DNA from: Aurantiacibacter suaedae
Lineage (GTDB): Bacteria; Pseudomonadota; Alphaproteobacteria; Sphingomonadales; Sphingomonadaceae
Direction of reading: 5' to 3'
NCBI RefSeq assembly: GCF_005434915.1
Contig: NZ_SKCG01000002.1
Location: 1 to 64,000, forward strand
DNA: 64,000 nucleotides
This document shows positions 55,330-62,687 of this stretch, piece after piece. The notes beneath the pieces were generated by a model. The model was not told the DNA's origin. It did no database searches and saw nothing but the letters and a program-made list of their open reading frames with translations. Both the position numbers and the translations under genes were made by a program. Each line of letters starts with the position of its first letter. Positions within the stretch are counted from its first letter, which is position 1.

Positions 55330-56004
55330 ATGGAACACGTCACCATCTTCGCCACCAGCGAGGAAGCGGCCGGGTATGACCGGTTCGATCATGGCGATGC
55401 GCAATTTGTATTCGAGCAATTGACTTCGGTCGGGCCGAACAAATTGGTGGAAGGCAGCGTCTGGGCCTTTGTCGACTGGGTGCTCGACGACTTGTCGGGC
55501 CTCGAAATGTGCCGCCGCCTGCGCGCCGATCCCCGCACGCGCGATGCCCATATCACCATGGTGCTCGACGAGGACGACCCCGAGGACCGCCGCCGCGCGA
55601 TCAAGGCCGGGGCCGACGACTATGTGATCGGCCCGCTCGACCGCAAGGCGATGCTAGACCGGGTGCTGGCGCTTTACGCCACCCACCAGCGCCCGAGCTT
55701 GCCGCAAGTGCTCGATCTGGGTGAGTTGCAGATCAACGTGGCGGGCGAGCAGGCGCGCTGGAAGGGCCAGCAGATCACGCTGCGCCCGAACGAGTTTCGC
55801 GTGCTGCGGTTTCTGGCCGAGAACCCCAACCGTGTGCTGAGCCGGCAGGAACTGGTCGACGCGCTCGGCAAGGCGGGCGATCCGGGCTATCTGCGCACGG
55901 TTGATGTGTGGATCAAGCGGCTGCGCTTTGGTCTGCGCAGCGCGGGAGCGGGGCACTTGCTGCGCACGGTTCACTCGAAAGGCTACGTGCTCGACCTGCC
56001 CTGA
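55330..56004 (+). CDS. OmpR-type response regulator with degenerate receiver
   Basis: A 224-residue DNA-binding protein. The C-terminal winged-helix (about 125-224) is normal OmpR/PhoB type (LRPNEFRVLRFLAENPNRVLSRQEL, then RTVDVWIKRLRFGLR and TVHSKGYVLDLP). The receiver (1-120) keeps D49 in FVDWVLDDLSGLEMCRRLRADP, aligned with the phosphoaccepting aspartate. It has lost the usual acidic pair (VTIFATSEEA replaces the VVDDE stretch), the Thr/Ser switch residue (TMVLDE instead of MLTA) and the Lys (VIGPL in place of TKP). It is probably not phosphorylated by a kinase in the normal way. It diverges from the FdhF/YdeP gene. Confidence 0.85.
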   Translation: MEHVTIFATSEEAAGYDRFDHGDAQFVFEQLTSVGPNKLVEGSVWAFVDWVLDDLSGLEMCRRLRADPRTRDAHITMVLDEDDPEDRRRAIKAGADDYVIGPLDRKAMLDRVLALYATHQRPSLPQVLDLGELQINVAGEQARWKGQQITLRPNEFRVLRFLAENPNRVLSRQELVDALGKAGDPGYLRTVDVWIKRLRFGLRSAGAGHLLRTVHSKGYVLDLP

Positions 56005-56053
56005 GTCGGGGCTCCTCGTCGGTTCGGGCGCATTCGCCTCTTATCTCTTGCTA

Positions 56054-56087
56054 CAAAAAGGCCCCCCGCTCACGCGGGAGGCCTTTC
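56054..56087. terminator. Bidirectional intrinsic terminator
   Basis: AAAAAGGCCCCCCGC and GCGGGAGGCCTTT pair with TCAC-type loop bases between them. On the minus strand the arm ends in GGCCTTTTTGT, a good U run for the TonB receptor transcript. On the plus strand it can end the regulator transcript, with GGCCTTTCC. The two genes converge here. Confidence 0.85.
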
Positions 56088-56113
56088 CTCGTAACGTCTT
56101 TTGCGGTGCGCAG

Positions 56114-58882
56114 TTAGAAGGTCACCGACAGACCGGCCGAGAACGACTGGCCTACGTCGTAGGTGTTCTGCTCAACCCGCAGGCCGGTGGAGTTCACGTA
56201 GTATTCCTGGTTGCGCGTACCCAGGAGATTGCGCGCTTCCAGCTTGAACTCCGCCTCGGCGCCAAACAGGTTCACACCTTGGCGCGCGACGATATCCAGC
56301 TGCACGCCAGGCTTTTCGACCGTGTCGGGAAGCGGCGCCAGGTTGCGGAAGGTGGGCCGCTCCGAGGCATAGGACATCAGCACGGTCACCTGCTGCAAAC
56401 GGTCAACGTCCTCGATACCGACCTGGAAGTTGACCAGGTGATCGGACTGGCCAACCAGCGGCGAGCCATCGACAAAGATGGTGTTGGCCGCACGCTCGAT
56501 CGGGTTGCCACCCTGGTCGATGATGACGGTCTCGTCGCCAACGCTGAGATCCGACTGCGTGTAGGTGTAGTTTACAAGGAACAGGAGCTGCTTGGTCTCG
56601 AACCAGCCGCCCATGTCGTAAAGGTCGAGGAAATACTGCGCGTCCACCTCGGCACCGTAAAGGGTGGCCTCGGGTGCGTTGGCATAGGTGATGTCACCTG
56701 CGCCGGTGCGGAACGCTTCGATCGGATTATCGATCTTCTTGTAGAAGCCCGCGATCGAGAACTTGTTCTGGCGCGAAAGGTAATATTCTGCACGCGCTTC
56801 GACGTTCAGCAGCTCGCTGTCGTCAAGGAAGGTGTTGCCGACATAGGTGCGGTTCGTCTCGGGATCGAAATAGATCTGCGAGACGAGTTCGCGGAACTGC
56901 GGGCGGGCGAGCGTGCGCGAACCACTGGCACGAACCTGCAGATCGTCCATCGGCTCCCAGGTCAGGGTCAACCCCGGCAAGAAATAATCGTTCTCGTTCG
57001 TCCGCGCCTGCGCCGTGTTGTTGGCGCCGACCGGGATCGACGATTGCGTGGCCGATTCGTAGCGGACACCGGCCTGCACCGTTAAGGTCTCGATCGGCAC
57101 CCACTGAAGCTGGCCGTAACCGGCGTGGATTTCCAAAGCGGCATCGAATGCCGGCGTGGTGCTGCCGAATTCGAGCAACGTCACGTCGAATGTGTCGAAG
57201 GTTGCACCGTTGAACAGCAACGCAGGGCTGCGTGTGCCGACCGCAGGCAGGACCACGTTCTGAATCTGCTCCACCACCGCCGGATCGAGCGGCTCGCCAC
57301 CCGGATTGTGGAAGTCGGGGTCCACCGTCGCACGCAGCTGGAAGGCACGGCGCGTGGTCGTGCGCTGGGTGTCGGTGTAGGCATAGCCGATAGTGGCAGA
57401 GAGGTTGTCGAGAACCTGATAGCTGAGGTCGAGACCGCCGAACCATACCTCTTCCTGCAGATCGGAGAAGGACGAGGTAACGCCGGTTTCCTGCAAAGCC
57501 TGCTGGCCCGCGCCGCTGAGATCCACACGGTAGACGCTGCCGAACCGGTCCTGCTCTTCGGGCAGGTTGGTGCGGGCATAGACGTAGTTCAGGTTGAACG
57601 GCGCGCGCCGGTCGGTGCGGGCATAGCCGCCGCGCACGTCGATGCTCAGTGGATCGAAATCGAACTCGCCGACGAGCTGGGTATCGATCAGCTGGCGTTC
57701 GTACCAGGCCGTGTTCTGTTCGAGAAAATCGACGTTATCGAGGTCGCCGTCGAAGATCTTGAAGTCGGTCAGGCTGGCCTGCTTCACGGTGTCGCGGATG
57801 AACAGGTTGGTCCACCGAATGGTGTGATCGCCCACTTCCAGACCGGCGGCGAACAGCGCGTTGGCAAGGATTCGGTTGTCGGTAACGAACGACTGCTCAT
57901 CACGCGATAGCGTGGTGACGCTATCGCCTGCCTGCTGGCGCGAGATATTGCGATTGCGCAGCGAATTGCTCAGGCTGCCGGTCAACACCAGGCCGAGGCG
58001 GGCATCGCTGCCGACATCGAACGAGGTGCCCGCGGTCACGCCGGCCGACCAGTTGGGTCGCTGATCGCCAATCACCTGAAGGGTGGAAAGCTGCGGCGGG
58101 GCAAGTAGACGCCCCAGGGTTTCGGGGTCGAACTCGGGCGACGACCCGACCGAAGCGCCAGTGGCGATCGATTGGTCGAAGTAATTTTGCAGCGCGCTGG
58201 GAATGTCGCGCGCGCCGCTGTCGAACCCGGTCCAGTCGGTATCGCTGCCGTAGTAGGAATAGCCGTTCTGGAAGGTCGTTTCGGTATCGCCGCTCAGGCT
58301 GCCGCTGATCGTAAGGAACGATTCGTCAGGCACGGCGCGGGTTGTGAGGTTGATCACGCCGCCGCCGAATTCGCCGGGGAAGTTGGCCGAATAGGTCTTC
58401 TGCACGAGCGAGGAGGCGACCACGTTGGTCGGGAAGATGTCGAGCGGGACCACACGGCTGAGCGGTTCCGGGCTCGGCAGCGGCAGGCCGTTCAGCAGGG
58501 CGAGCGAATAGCGGTCGCCCAGGCCGCGCACATAGACGCGGCCATTGCCGACCACCGACAGGCCGGTGACGCGGCCAAGCGCGCCGGCGATGTCGCCCTC
58601 GCCGGTACGCGCGATTTCTTCCGCGGAAAGAACGCTGATAACCTGCGAGGAATTGCGCGTCGGATCGCGATTGACGCGGCCCGTAACGATAATCGTATTG
58701 CCGCCTGCTACCGAGATATCGGGCTCATCGTAGGCCTCTTCCTCACCGTTCTCCGCGCCGTCGTCCAGCATGGAAGCGCCGGGGTTCGAAGCGGGAGCGG
58801 TATCCTGCGCAAAGGCTGCGCCAGGAAAAGTGAAAGCGGTGGTGAGCATAAGCAGCGCCGCAAACTGCTTGCCAGTGATCAT
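56114..58882 (-). CDS. TonB-dependent receptor paired with a lipoprotein
   Basis: A 922-residue outer-membrane receptor. The signal peptide ends in AAFAQ. A short acidic stretch (DDGAENGEEEAYDEPD) precedes the NTIIVTGRVNRDP box-like region, and the plug has ALGRVTGLSVVGNGRVYVRGLGDRYSLALLNGLPLP (in parts), the RGLGDRY signature of one receptor subclass. The barrel ends GQSFSAGLSVTF, with terminal phenylalanine. It follows the lipoprotein gene (112 bases) in the same direction, with a hairpin terminator between. Its substrate is probably bound first by the lipoprotein. Confidence 0.93.
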   Translation of the reverse strand: MITGKQFAALLMLTTAFTFPGAAFAQDTAPASNPGASMLDDGAENGEEEAYDEPDISVAGGNTIIVTGRVNRDPTRNSSQVISVLSAEEIARTGEGDIAGALGRVTGLSVVGNGRVYVRGLGDRYSLALLNGLPLPSPEPLSRVVPLDIFPTNVVASSLVQKTYSANFPGEFGGGVINLTTRAVPDESFLTISGSLSGDTETTFQNGYSYYGSDTDWTGFDSGARDIPSALQNYFDQSIATGASVGSSPEFDPETLGRLLAPPQLSTLQVIGDQRPNWSAGVTAGTSFDVGSDARLGLVLTGSLSNSLRNRNISRQQAGDSVTTLSRDEQSFVTDNRILANALFAAGLEVGDHTIRWTNLFIRDTVKQASLTDFKIFDGDLDNVDFLEQNTAWYERQLIDTQLVGEFDFDPLSIDVRGGYARTDRRAPFNLNYVYARTNLPEEQDRFGSVYRVDLSGAGQQALQETGVTSSFSDLQEEVWFGGLDLSYQVLDNLSATIGYAYTDTQRTTTRRAFQLRATVDPDFHNPGGEPLDPAVVEQIQNVVLPAVGTRSPALLFNGATFDTFDVTLLEFGSTTPAFDAALEIHAGYGQLQWVPIETLTVQAGVRYESATQSSIPVGANNTAQARTNENDYFLPGLTLTWEPMDDLQVRASGSRTLARPQFRELVSQIYFDPETNRTYVGNTFLDDSELLNVEARAEYYLSRQNKFSIAGFYKKIDNPIEAFRTGAGDITYANAPEATLYGAEVDAQYFLDLYDMGGWFETKQLLFLVNYTYTQSDLSVGDETVIIDQGGNPIERAANTIFVDGSPLVGQSDHLVNFQVGIEDVDRLQQVTVLMSYASERPTFRNLAPLPDTVEKPGVQLDIVARQGVNLFGAEAEFKLEARNLLGTRNQEYYVNSTGLRVEQNTYDVGQSFSAGLSVTF

Positions 58883-58941
58883 GACGAAGACCCCCTCAGT
58901 ATCAGGCCTGAAACCGTATGTGCCGGCTGGTGCCGTGCGTG

Positions 58942-58980
58942 AAAAAGAGGGAGGTGCTCGCTCAACGAGCCCCTCCCTCC
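58942..58980 (-). terminator. Hairpin terminator between the lipoprotein and TonB genes
   Basis: On the minus strand the sequence GGAGGGAGGGGCTCG pairs with CGAGCACCTCCCTC and is followed by TTTTTC. This is a good intrinsic terminator just after the lipoprotein stop and before the TonB receptor start. It should reduce read-through into the receptor gene, giving more lipoprotein than receptor. Confidence 0.8.
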
Positions 58981-58994
58981 AATCGCTTTCCTGC

Positions 58995-60572
58995 TTAGTT
59001 GTAAACCGGCAGGGCCTGGCACGAGAGGCCAGATCCGAACGAAACGGTGGTGCTGTCGCAGGTCCAGCCACGCGTCCACGGCGCAGCGCCTGCAGCCGGG
59101 GTCGGAACAGCACCGATATAGGTCAGGCCCGTGTCGAAGAAGCTCGACAGGGAGGAGACGTCGTACACCGGAGTGTAGTTCTGCTCGCTGGCCCCGTTGA
59201 TGTACTTGCCGGTCAGCGTGTTGGTGCCCTTGGTATTGCCGCTGCCAGCAGCGATCGCTTCGTCCGTGTCGCTGTTGCTCGTGCAGTCGAGCAGGACCGA
59301 GTAAAGGATCTGCTCGGAACCGCGGCCGCCACCAACGTTGTCGTTGTCGTCGAGGCAAACACCGCTGGCCGAAGCCGGCTTGTAAATCACGCCGTTGGCG
59401 AGCGTAATGTCGCTGGCGCCGCGCGATTCGGCCGCGTCGTTGGTGCCGGTGGCCCAGAACGAGAAGTTGCTGATGGTGGTCTTGCTGCGCGGCAGGGCGT
59501 CGGGGATCGTGGTGCCCGTGCCCTTGTCGTCCGGCGGCGAGTCGCTTTCCAGCACACGGTCACCAACGTTGTCGCGCTGTACTACGACGACGTATTGCAG
59601 GTTGGCCTGAACGCCCGAGTCAGTATCGATCGAGTCATCTTCGGCGCCGACGACGACCAGGTGCTTCATGTTGACGCGGCCGCCAAAGAACTCTGTGCCG
59701 TCGTCGGAGCTGTTGTACGACTGGATATAGTCAAGCTTGGTGCCCGAACCAATGCCACCCAGCGTGAGCGACTGCAGTTCGCCGCCGAGATCGAGCGTGA
59801 AGCCCGAGTAGCGGATCTGGTTGTAGGTTACGCTGCCCGAACTGTCGGTCGGGGTGTTGCCACCGAAGAACGGAATATTATTGGCAATACCTTCGACGCG
59901 CATCTCGCAATCGGTCTGATCGGTCTGATTGATGCTGCCGACAGAGCAGTCAGCAACGGGAGCGCGGCCGAGCAGAACCAGGCCGCCCCACAGGCCGCTG
60001 GTGGTGTCGTTGGTATTGCCGGTGATGTCGTCTTCGCCAGTCCAGATAATCGGACGGGCAGCCGTGCCATCGGCAAAAATCTTGCTGCCACGATTGACGA
60101 TCATGTACGAGGCACCGGGGAAATCGTCCTCGCCGAACAGGATCACGCCGGGCTCGATGGTCAGGTTGACATTGGTGCCGGTCACGCCATCGCTGGCATC
60201 GGCAGTCGGTCCATCGTCACGACCGACGTCGACACGGCCGCTCATGCGGTAAAGCGTGCCGGCCTGATAGGGCAGCGTGGTCGAAGCGGTGAAGATCGAC
60301 GGCAGCGTGCAAACGCGCCACTCGCCTTCGGGGCCGCTGATCGTGCCGCTGTCGAGCAACGCGTCGCCGGTGCCCTGAAGCGTCGGGCAGTCTGCCGCAG
60401 CGACGGAACCGGTCGGCGTCGGAGTTGGGGTCGGCGCAGGCGTGGGATTGGTGATGATGTCACCGATGTTGATGTCGCCGTTGGAGCCGGGCGAGCCAAT
60501 GCTTTCAGGACCACAAGCGGCCAAAGCCAGCACGCTGGAGCCTATGATGAGCGAGCGAGAAAGGTTAGTCAC
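58995..60572 (-). CDS. Surface lipoprotein, beta-helix-like, TonB partner
   Basis: A 525-residue predicted outer-membrane lipoprotein. The GTG at 60572 follows GAGGGG and gives the lipobox LALAAC with C20. A Thr-Pro linker (NPTPAPTPTPTPT) follows. The rest is rich in Gly, Asp, Asn and Ser with strand patterns such as LWGGLVLLGRAP, YNQIRYSGFTLD and FFGGRVNMKHLVVVGAEDDSID, which suggest a right-handed beta-helix. Similar WGGLVLLG-containing lipoproteins occur elsewhere in bacteria near TonB genes. Two pairs of cysteines in the mature region may form disulphides. It is first of the pair and likely captures substrate for the receptor, but this is inference. Confidence 0.75.
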   Translation of the reverse strand: MTNLSRSLIIGSSVLALAACGPESIGSPGSNGDINIGDIITNPTPAPTPTPTPTGSVAAADCPTLQGTGDALLDSGTISGPEGEWRVCTLPSIFTASTTLPYQAGTLYRMSGRVDVGRDDGPTADASDGVTGTNVNLTIEPGVILFGEDDFPGASYMIVNRGSKIFADGTAARPIIWTGEDDITGNTNDTTSGLWGGLVLLGRAPVADCSVGSINQTDQTDCEMRVEGIANNIPFFGGNTPTDSSGSVTYNQIRYSGFTLDLGGELQSLTLGGIGSGTKLDYIQSYNSSDDGTEFFGGRVNMKHLVVVGAEDDSIDTDSGVQANLQYVVVVQRDNVGDRVLESDSPPDDKGTGTTIPDALPRSKTTISNFSFWATGTNDAAESRGASDITLANGVIYKPASASGVCLDDNDNVGGGRGSEQILYSVLLDCTSNSDTDEAIAAGSGNTKGTNTLTGKYINGASEQNYTPVYDVSSLSSFFDTGLTYIGAVPTPAAGAAPWTRGWTCDSTTVSFGSGLSCQALPVYN

Positions 60573-60647
60573 AGCGAACGGTCCCCTCAAAAAACCGAGA
60601 ATCAGGAATGCGAATGAATGTCGCGAAACGCTCGCTAGGGGCCTCGC

Positions 60648-60663
60648 GTGACAGTTTGTTTGC
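60648..60663 (-). promoter_or_regulatory. First copy of a 16-base repeat before the lipoprotein gene
   Basis: On the plus strand GTGACAGTTTGTTTGC; the second copy at 60790-60805 differs at two of sixteen bases. The minus-strand core CAAACTGTCA contains TGTCA, the half-site of the PhoB box. It lies 76 bases before the lipoprotein start. The regulator is unknown. Confidence 0.45.
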
Positions 60664-60789
60664 AAAGCGCTCGATAAAATTATGATCGTCTGAAGACAGC
60701 GAGGTGACAGCCGTGTCAAAATATCGCCGCGCCGCAGCAAAGCGCCAAAATTTCCGCCGCCAGCGCCAACGTTTCAGATTTGTGACAAT

Positions 60790-60805
60790 ATGACAGTTTG
60801 ATTGC
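60790..60805 (-). promoter_or_regulatory. Second copy of the 16-base repeat
   Basis: On the plus strand ATGACAGTTTGATTGC, 142 bases from the first copy. TGTGACA at 60781-60787 lies next to it. The dyad TGACA (60705-60709), GCCG, TGTCA (60714-60718) sits between the two copies. The whole gap between the lipoprotein and TPR genes is therefore dense in TGTCA-type half-sites. Confidence 0.45.
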
Positions 60806-60859
60806 GTTTTCAGGGAGGAAGCAGCATCCTGCGATCATTCACAGTTTGGGAGAATAAAA

Positions 60860-61234
60860 ATGATCGTGCTCCAAGCCGCAGTCGCCCTGATGATGGCGCA
60901 AGCCGCTCCGCCTGCTCTCATGGCCGGAATTAACGACACGCAACAGCGTGACGCCGCTTATGAGGAACTCTCTCAGGGCGAAACCGATGCCGCCATCGCC
61001 CGCCTTGAGGCCAATCTTGCCGAGAACCCCGAAGATCCGGCTCTGCTGATCAACCTCGGTTCGGCTTGGGCCGCGCGCGGCGACAAGGAAAAGGCTGCCG
61101 ACTATTATCGCGCCGCCGCCGGTTCCGATGTGCGCTACCGGCTCGAACTCGCCGATGGCGAATGGGTCGATTCGCGTGCCGCAGCGCGGCTTGCCCTGCG
61201 CGCGCTGGAGCAAACCGCCGTGGCGATGAACTAA
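60860..61234 (+). CDS. Small exported TPR protein
   Basis: A 124-residue protein with a hydrophobic leader (MIVLQAAVALMMAQAAPPA) that may be a signal peptide or anchor. Residues 33-100 hold about two tetratricopeptide repeats: AYEELSQGETDAAIARLEANLAENPEDPALLINLGSAWAARGDKEKAADYYRAA (read in pieces). GGGAG precedes the ATG. It is divergent from the lipoprotein gene and ends in a clear terminator, so it is monocistronic. Function unknown; such proteins act in protein-protein contact in the periplasm. Confidence 0.75.
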   Translation: MIVLQAAVALMMAQAAPPALMAGINDTQQRDAAYEELSQGETDAAIARLEANLAENPEDPALLINLGSAWAARGDKEKAADYYRAAAGSDVRYRLELADGEWVDSRAAARLALRALEQTAVAMN

Positions 61235-61295
61235 GTCCTTTATTTATATGGCCGCGATGGCTGCTGCCCAAGCGCAGCTATCGATAGCCTTCGAG

Positions 61296-61331
61296 AAAGC
61301 CCCGCCGCGCCAAAGTGCCCGGCGGGGCTTT
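61296..61331 (+). terminator. Intrinsic terminator after the TPR gene
   Basis: AAAGCCCCGCCG (61296-61307) and CGGCGGGGCTTT (61320-61331) pair perfectly over twelve bases around a twelve-base loop. It is followed by TCTGT, a weak U run. It separates the TPR gene from the type IV secretion operon. Confidence 0.85.
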
Positions 61332-61360
61332 TCTGTACATTCACCGCAGGCCTCTTGGGG

Positions 61361-61378
61361 CTGTCACACGCTTGTCAC
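61361..61378 (+). promoter_or_regulatory. PhoB-box-like repeat before the type IV secretion operon
   Basis: CTGTCAC (61361-61367), ACGC, TTGTCAC (61372-61378) is two seven-base direct repeats with a four-base spacer, an eleven-base period. The consensus PhoB box in Proteobacteria is CTGTCAT-N4-CTGTCAT. It lies 36 bases before the start of the first secretion gene. No strong -10 element was found. Confidence 0.5.
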
Positions 61379-61414
61379 CTGTTGTAAGCATTGGGGGCGC
61401 TTCGGAGGGTACGG

Positions 61415-62068
61415 ATGATTCTGCGCGCGCTGACGTTGTCGGCAACTGCCTTGGTGATCGCGGTCGGCGCACTGCCGGCCAGCGCCGACGTGCTTGAGGT
61501 AGGCGCGTCGGGCGATGCGCGCTGGGTGGCCGGGCCAGCCATGGCTGTGGCCACTACGCAGGATCTATCCGCGAGCTACCCGATGGTTCCCGCCCCCGTG
61601 CAGGTTCCAACAGGTATTTCCGCGCTCGTGCCTGAAAGTGCGGTCGCCAACACGGCGCTGCACGACGATGACGTGCCCCAGCAATATGCCGCCAAGGTGG
61701 CCGAGCTGGCCACCCGGTTCGACCTCTCGCCAGCGCTGATCGAGGCGCTGGTGTGGCAGGAGAGCCGCTGGCGCTCCAATGCCCGAAGCCCCGTCGGCGC
61801 GCAGGGCCTTGCCCAGCTTATGCCCGGCACCGCGCGCTATCTCGGTGTCGATGCGCAAGACCCATTTGCCAACCTCGAAGGCGGCGCACGCTATTTGCGC
61901 GAACAGCTCGATCGCTTCGATGGTGACCTCGAAAAGGCGCTCGCCGCCTACAATGCCGGGCCGGGGCGCGTGATGCGCGCGGGCGGCATTCCGCGCATTC
62001 GCGAAACGCAGCAATATGTGGCCGCCATCATGGGCCGCCTCGCCAACCATTCCCGGAGTTCTGAATAA
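61415..62068 (+). CDS. Lytic transglycosylase, VirB1-like
   Basis: A 217-residue exported peptidoglycan-cleaving enzyme. The signal peptide ends in LPASAD. The SLT domain (about 85-215) has E116 in VWQESRWRSNARSPVGAQGLAQLMPGTA (in parts), the catalytic glutamate, and AYNAGPGRV. GGAGGG precedes the ATG at 61415. It is first in an operon with virB2, virB3 and virB4 and should open the cell wall for the secretion apparatus. A housekeeping Slt is possible but the location argues for VirB1. Confidence 0.9.
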   Translation: MILRALTLSATALVIAVGALPASADVLEVGASGDARWVAGPAMAVATTQDLSASYPMVPAPVQVPTGISALVPESAVANTALHDDDVPQQYAAKVAELATRFDLSPALIEALVWQESRWRSNARSPVGAQGLAQLMPGTARYLGVDAQDPFANLEGGARYLREQLDRFDGDLEKALAAYNAGPGRVMRAGGIPRIRETQQYVAAIMGRLANHSRSSE

Positions 62069-62070
62069 CA

Positions 62071-62361
62071 ATGTCGTTCCTTGTTCGTATCGCCGCGCTC
62101 GTGGCCCTGGTTGTTCCCTCGGCCGCCTTCGCGCAGGACCCGGCCGGTTCTTCGCCGATCAACAACGCGTTTTCGTGGATGCAGCAGACCATGCTCGGCA
62201 CGGTGGCTACCACAGTCGCGGTGATGGCCGTGGCGGCGGTAGGCTTCATGATGCTGACGGGCCGGATGAACTGGCGCTTCGGCGCGACCGTGATCATCGG
62301 TGTGTTCATCATCTTCGGCGCGGGCTCGATCGTGGCCGGCATTCAGGGCGCGGCAGGCTGA
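62071..62361 (+). CDS. virB2: TrbC/VirB2-family pilin
   Basis: A 96-residue pilin of the type IV secretion apparatus. A signal peptide ends in SAAFAQ (about residue 24). The mature part has two hydrophobic helices joined by a short basic loop (GRMNWRFG), the VirB2/TrbC layout. FSWMQQTMLGTVATTVAVM is the first helix. It starts two bases after the transglycosylase gene and its stop shares a base with virB3. Confidence 0.88.
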   Translation: MSFLVRIAALVALVVPSAAFAQDPAGSSPINNAFSWMQQTMLGTVATTVAVMAVAAVGFMMLTGRMNWRFGATVIIGVFIIFGAGSIVAGIQGAAG

Positions 62362-62642
62362 TGCAGCTCGCCCGCTCCCGCGTTCACCGCGCGCTGACCA
62401 GGCCGCAGATGTTTGCGGGCGTGACGCTGAACTTCTTCGTGATCAACGCGCTGGTCACAACCGAGGCGTTCCTGATCCTCAAGAGCTTCTGGATCCTGCC
62501 AATTCCGCTGATCATGCACGCCATCGGCTATTTCGCGTGCCTGCGCGAGCCGCGCATTTTCGACCTCTGGCTGACCAAGGTTTCGAAGTGTCCGCGGGTC
62601 AAGAATTACAAGCGCTGGGGCTGCAATTCCTACGCCGCCTGA
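62361..62642 (+). CDS. virB3: VirB3-like membrane protein
   Basis: A 93-residue inner-membrane component of type IV secretion. ALTRPQMFAGVT is the diagnostic VirB3 opening, followed by two hydrophobic segments (LNFFVINALVTTEAFLIL and ILPIPLIMHAIGYFACL). The C-terminal stretch EPRIFDLWLTKVSKCPRVKNYKRW is typical of the family. The ATG shares its A with the TGA of virB2. Confidence 0.88.
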   Translation: MQLARSRVHRALTRPQMFAGVTLNFFVINALVTTEAFLILKSFWILPIPLIMHAIGYFACLREPRIFDLWLTKVSKCPRVKNYKRWGCNSYAA

Positions 62643-62687
62643 GTGCCCGAGAGTCCGCCTGATTGAGGCGGCATGGAGCGACGACGA

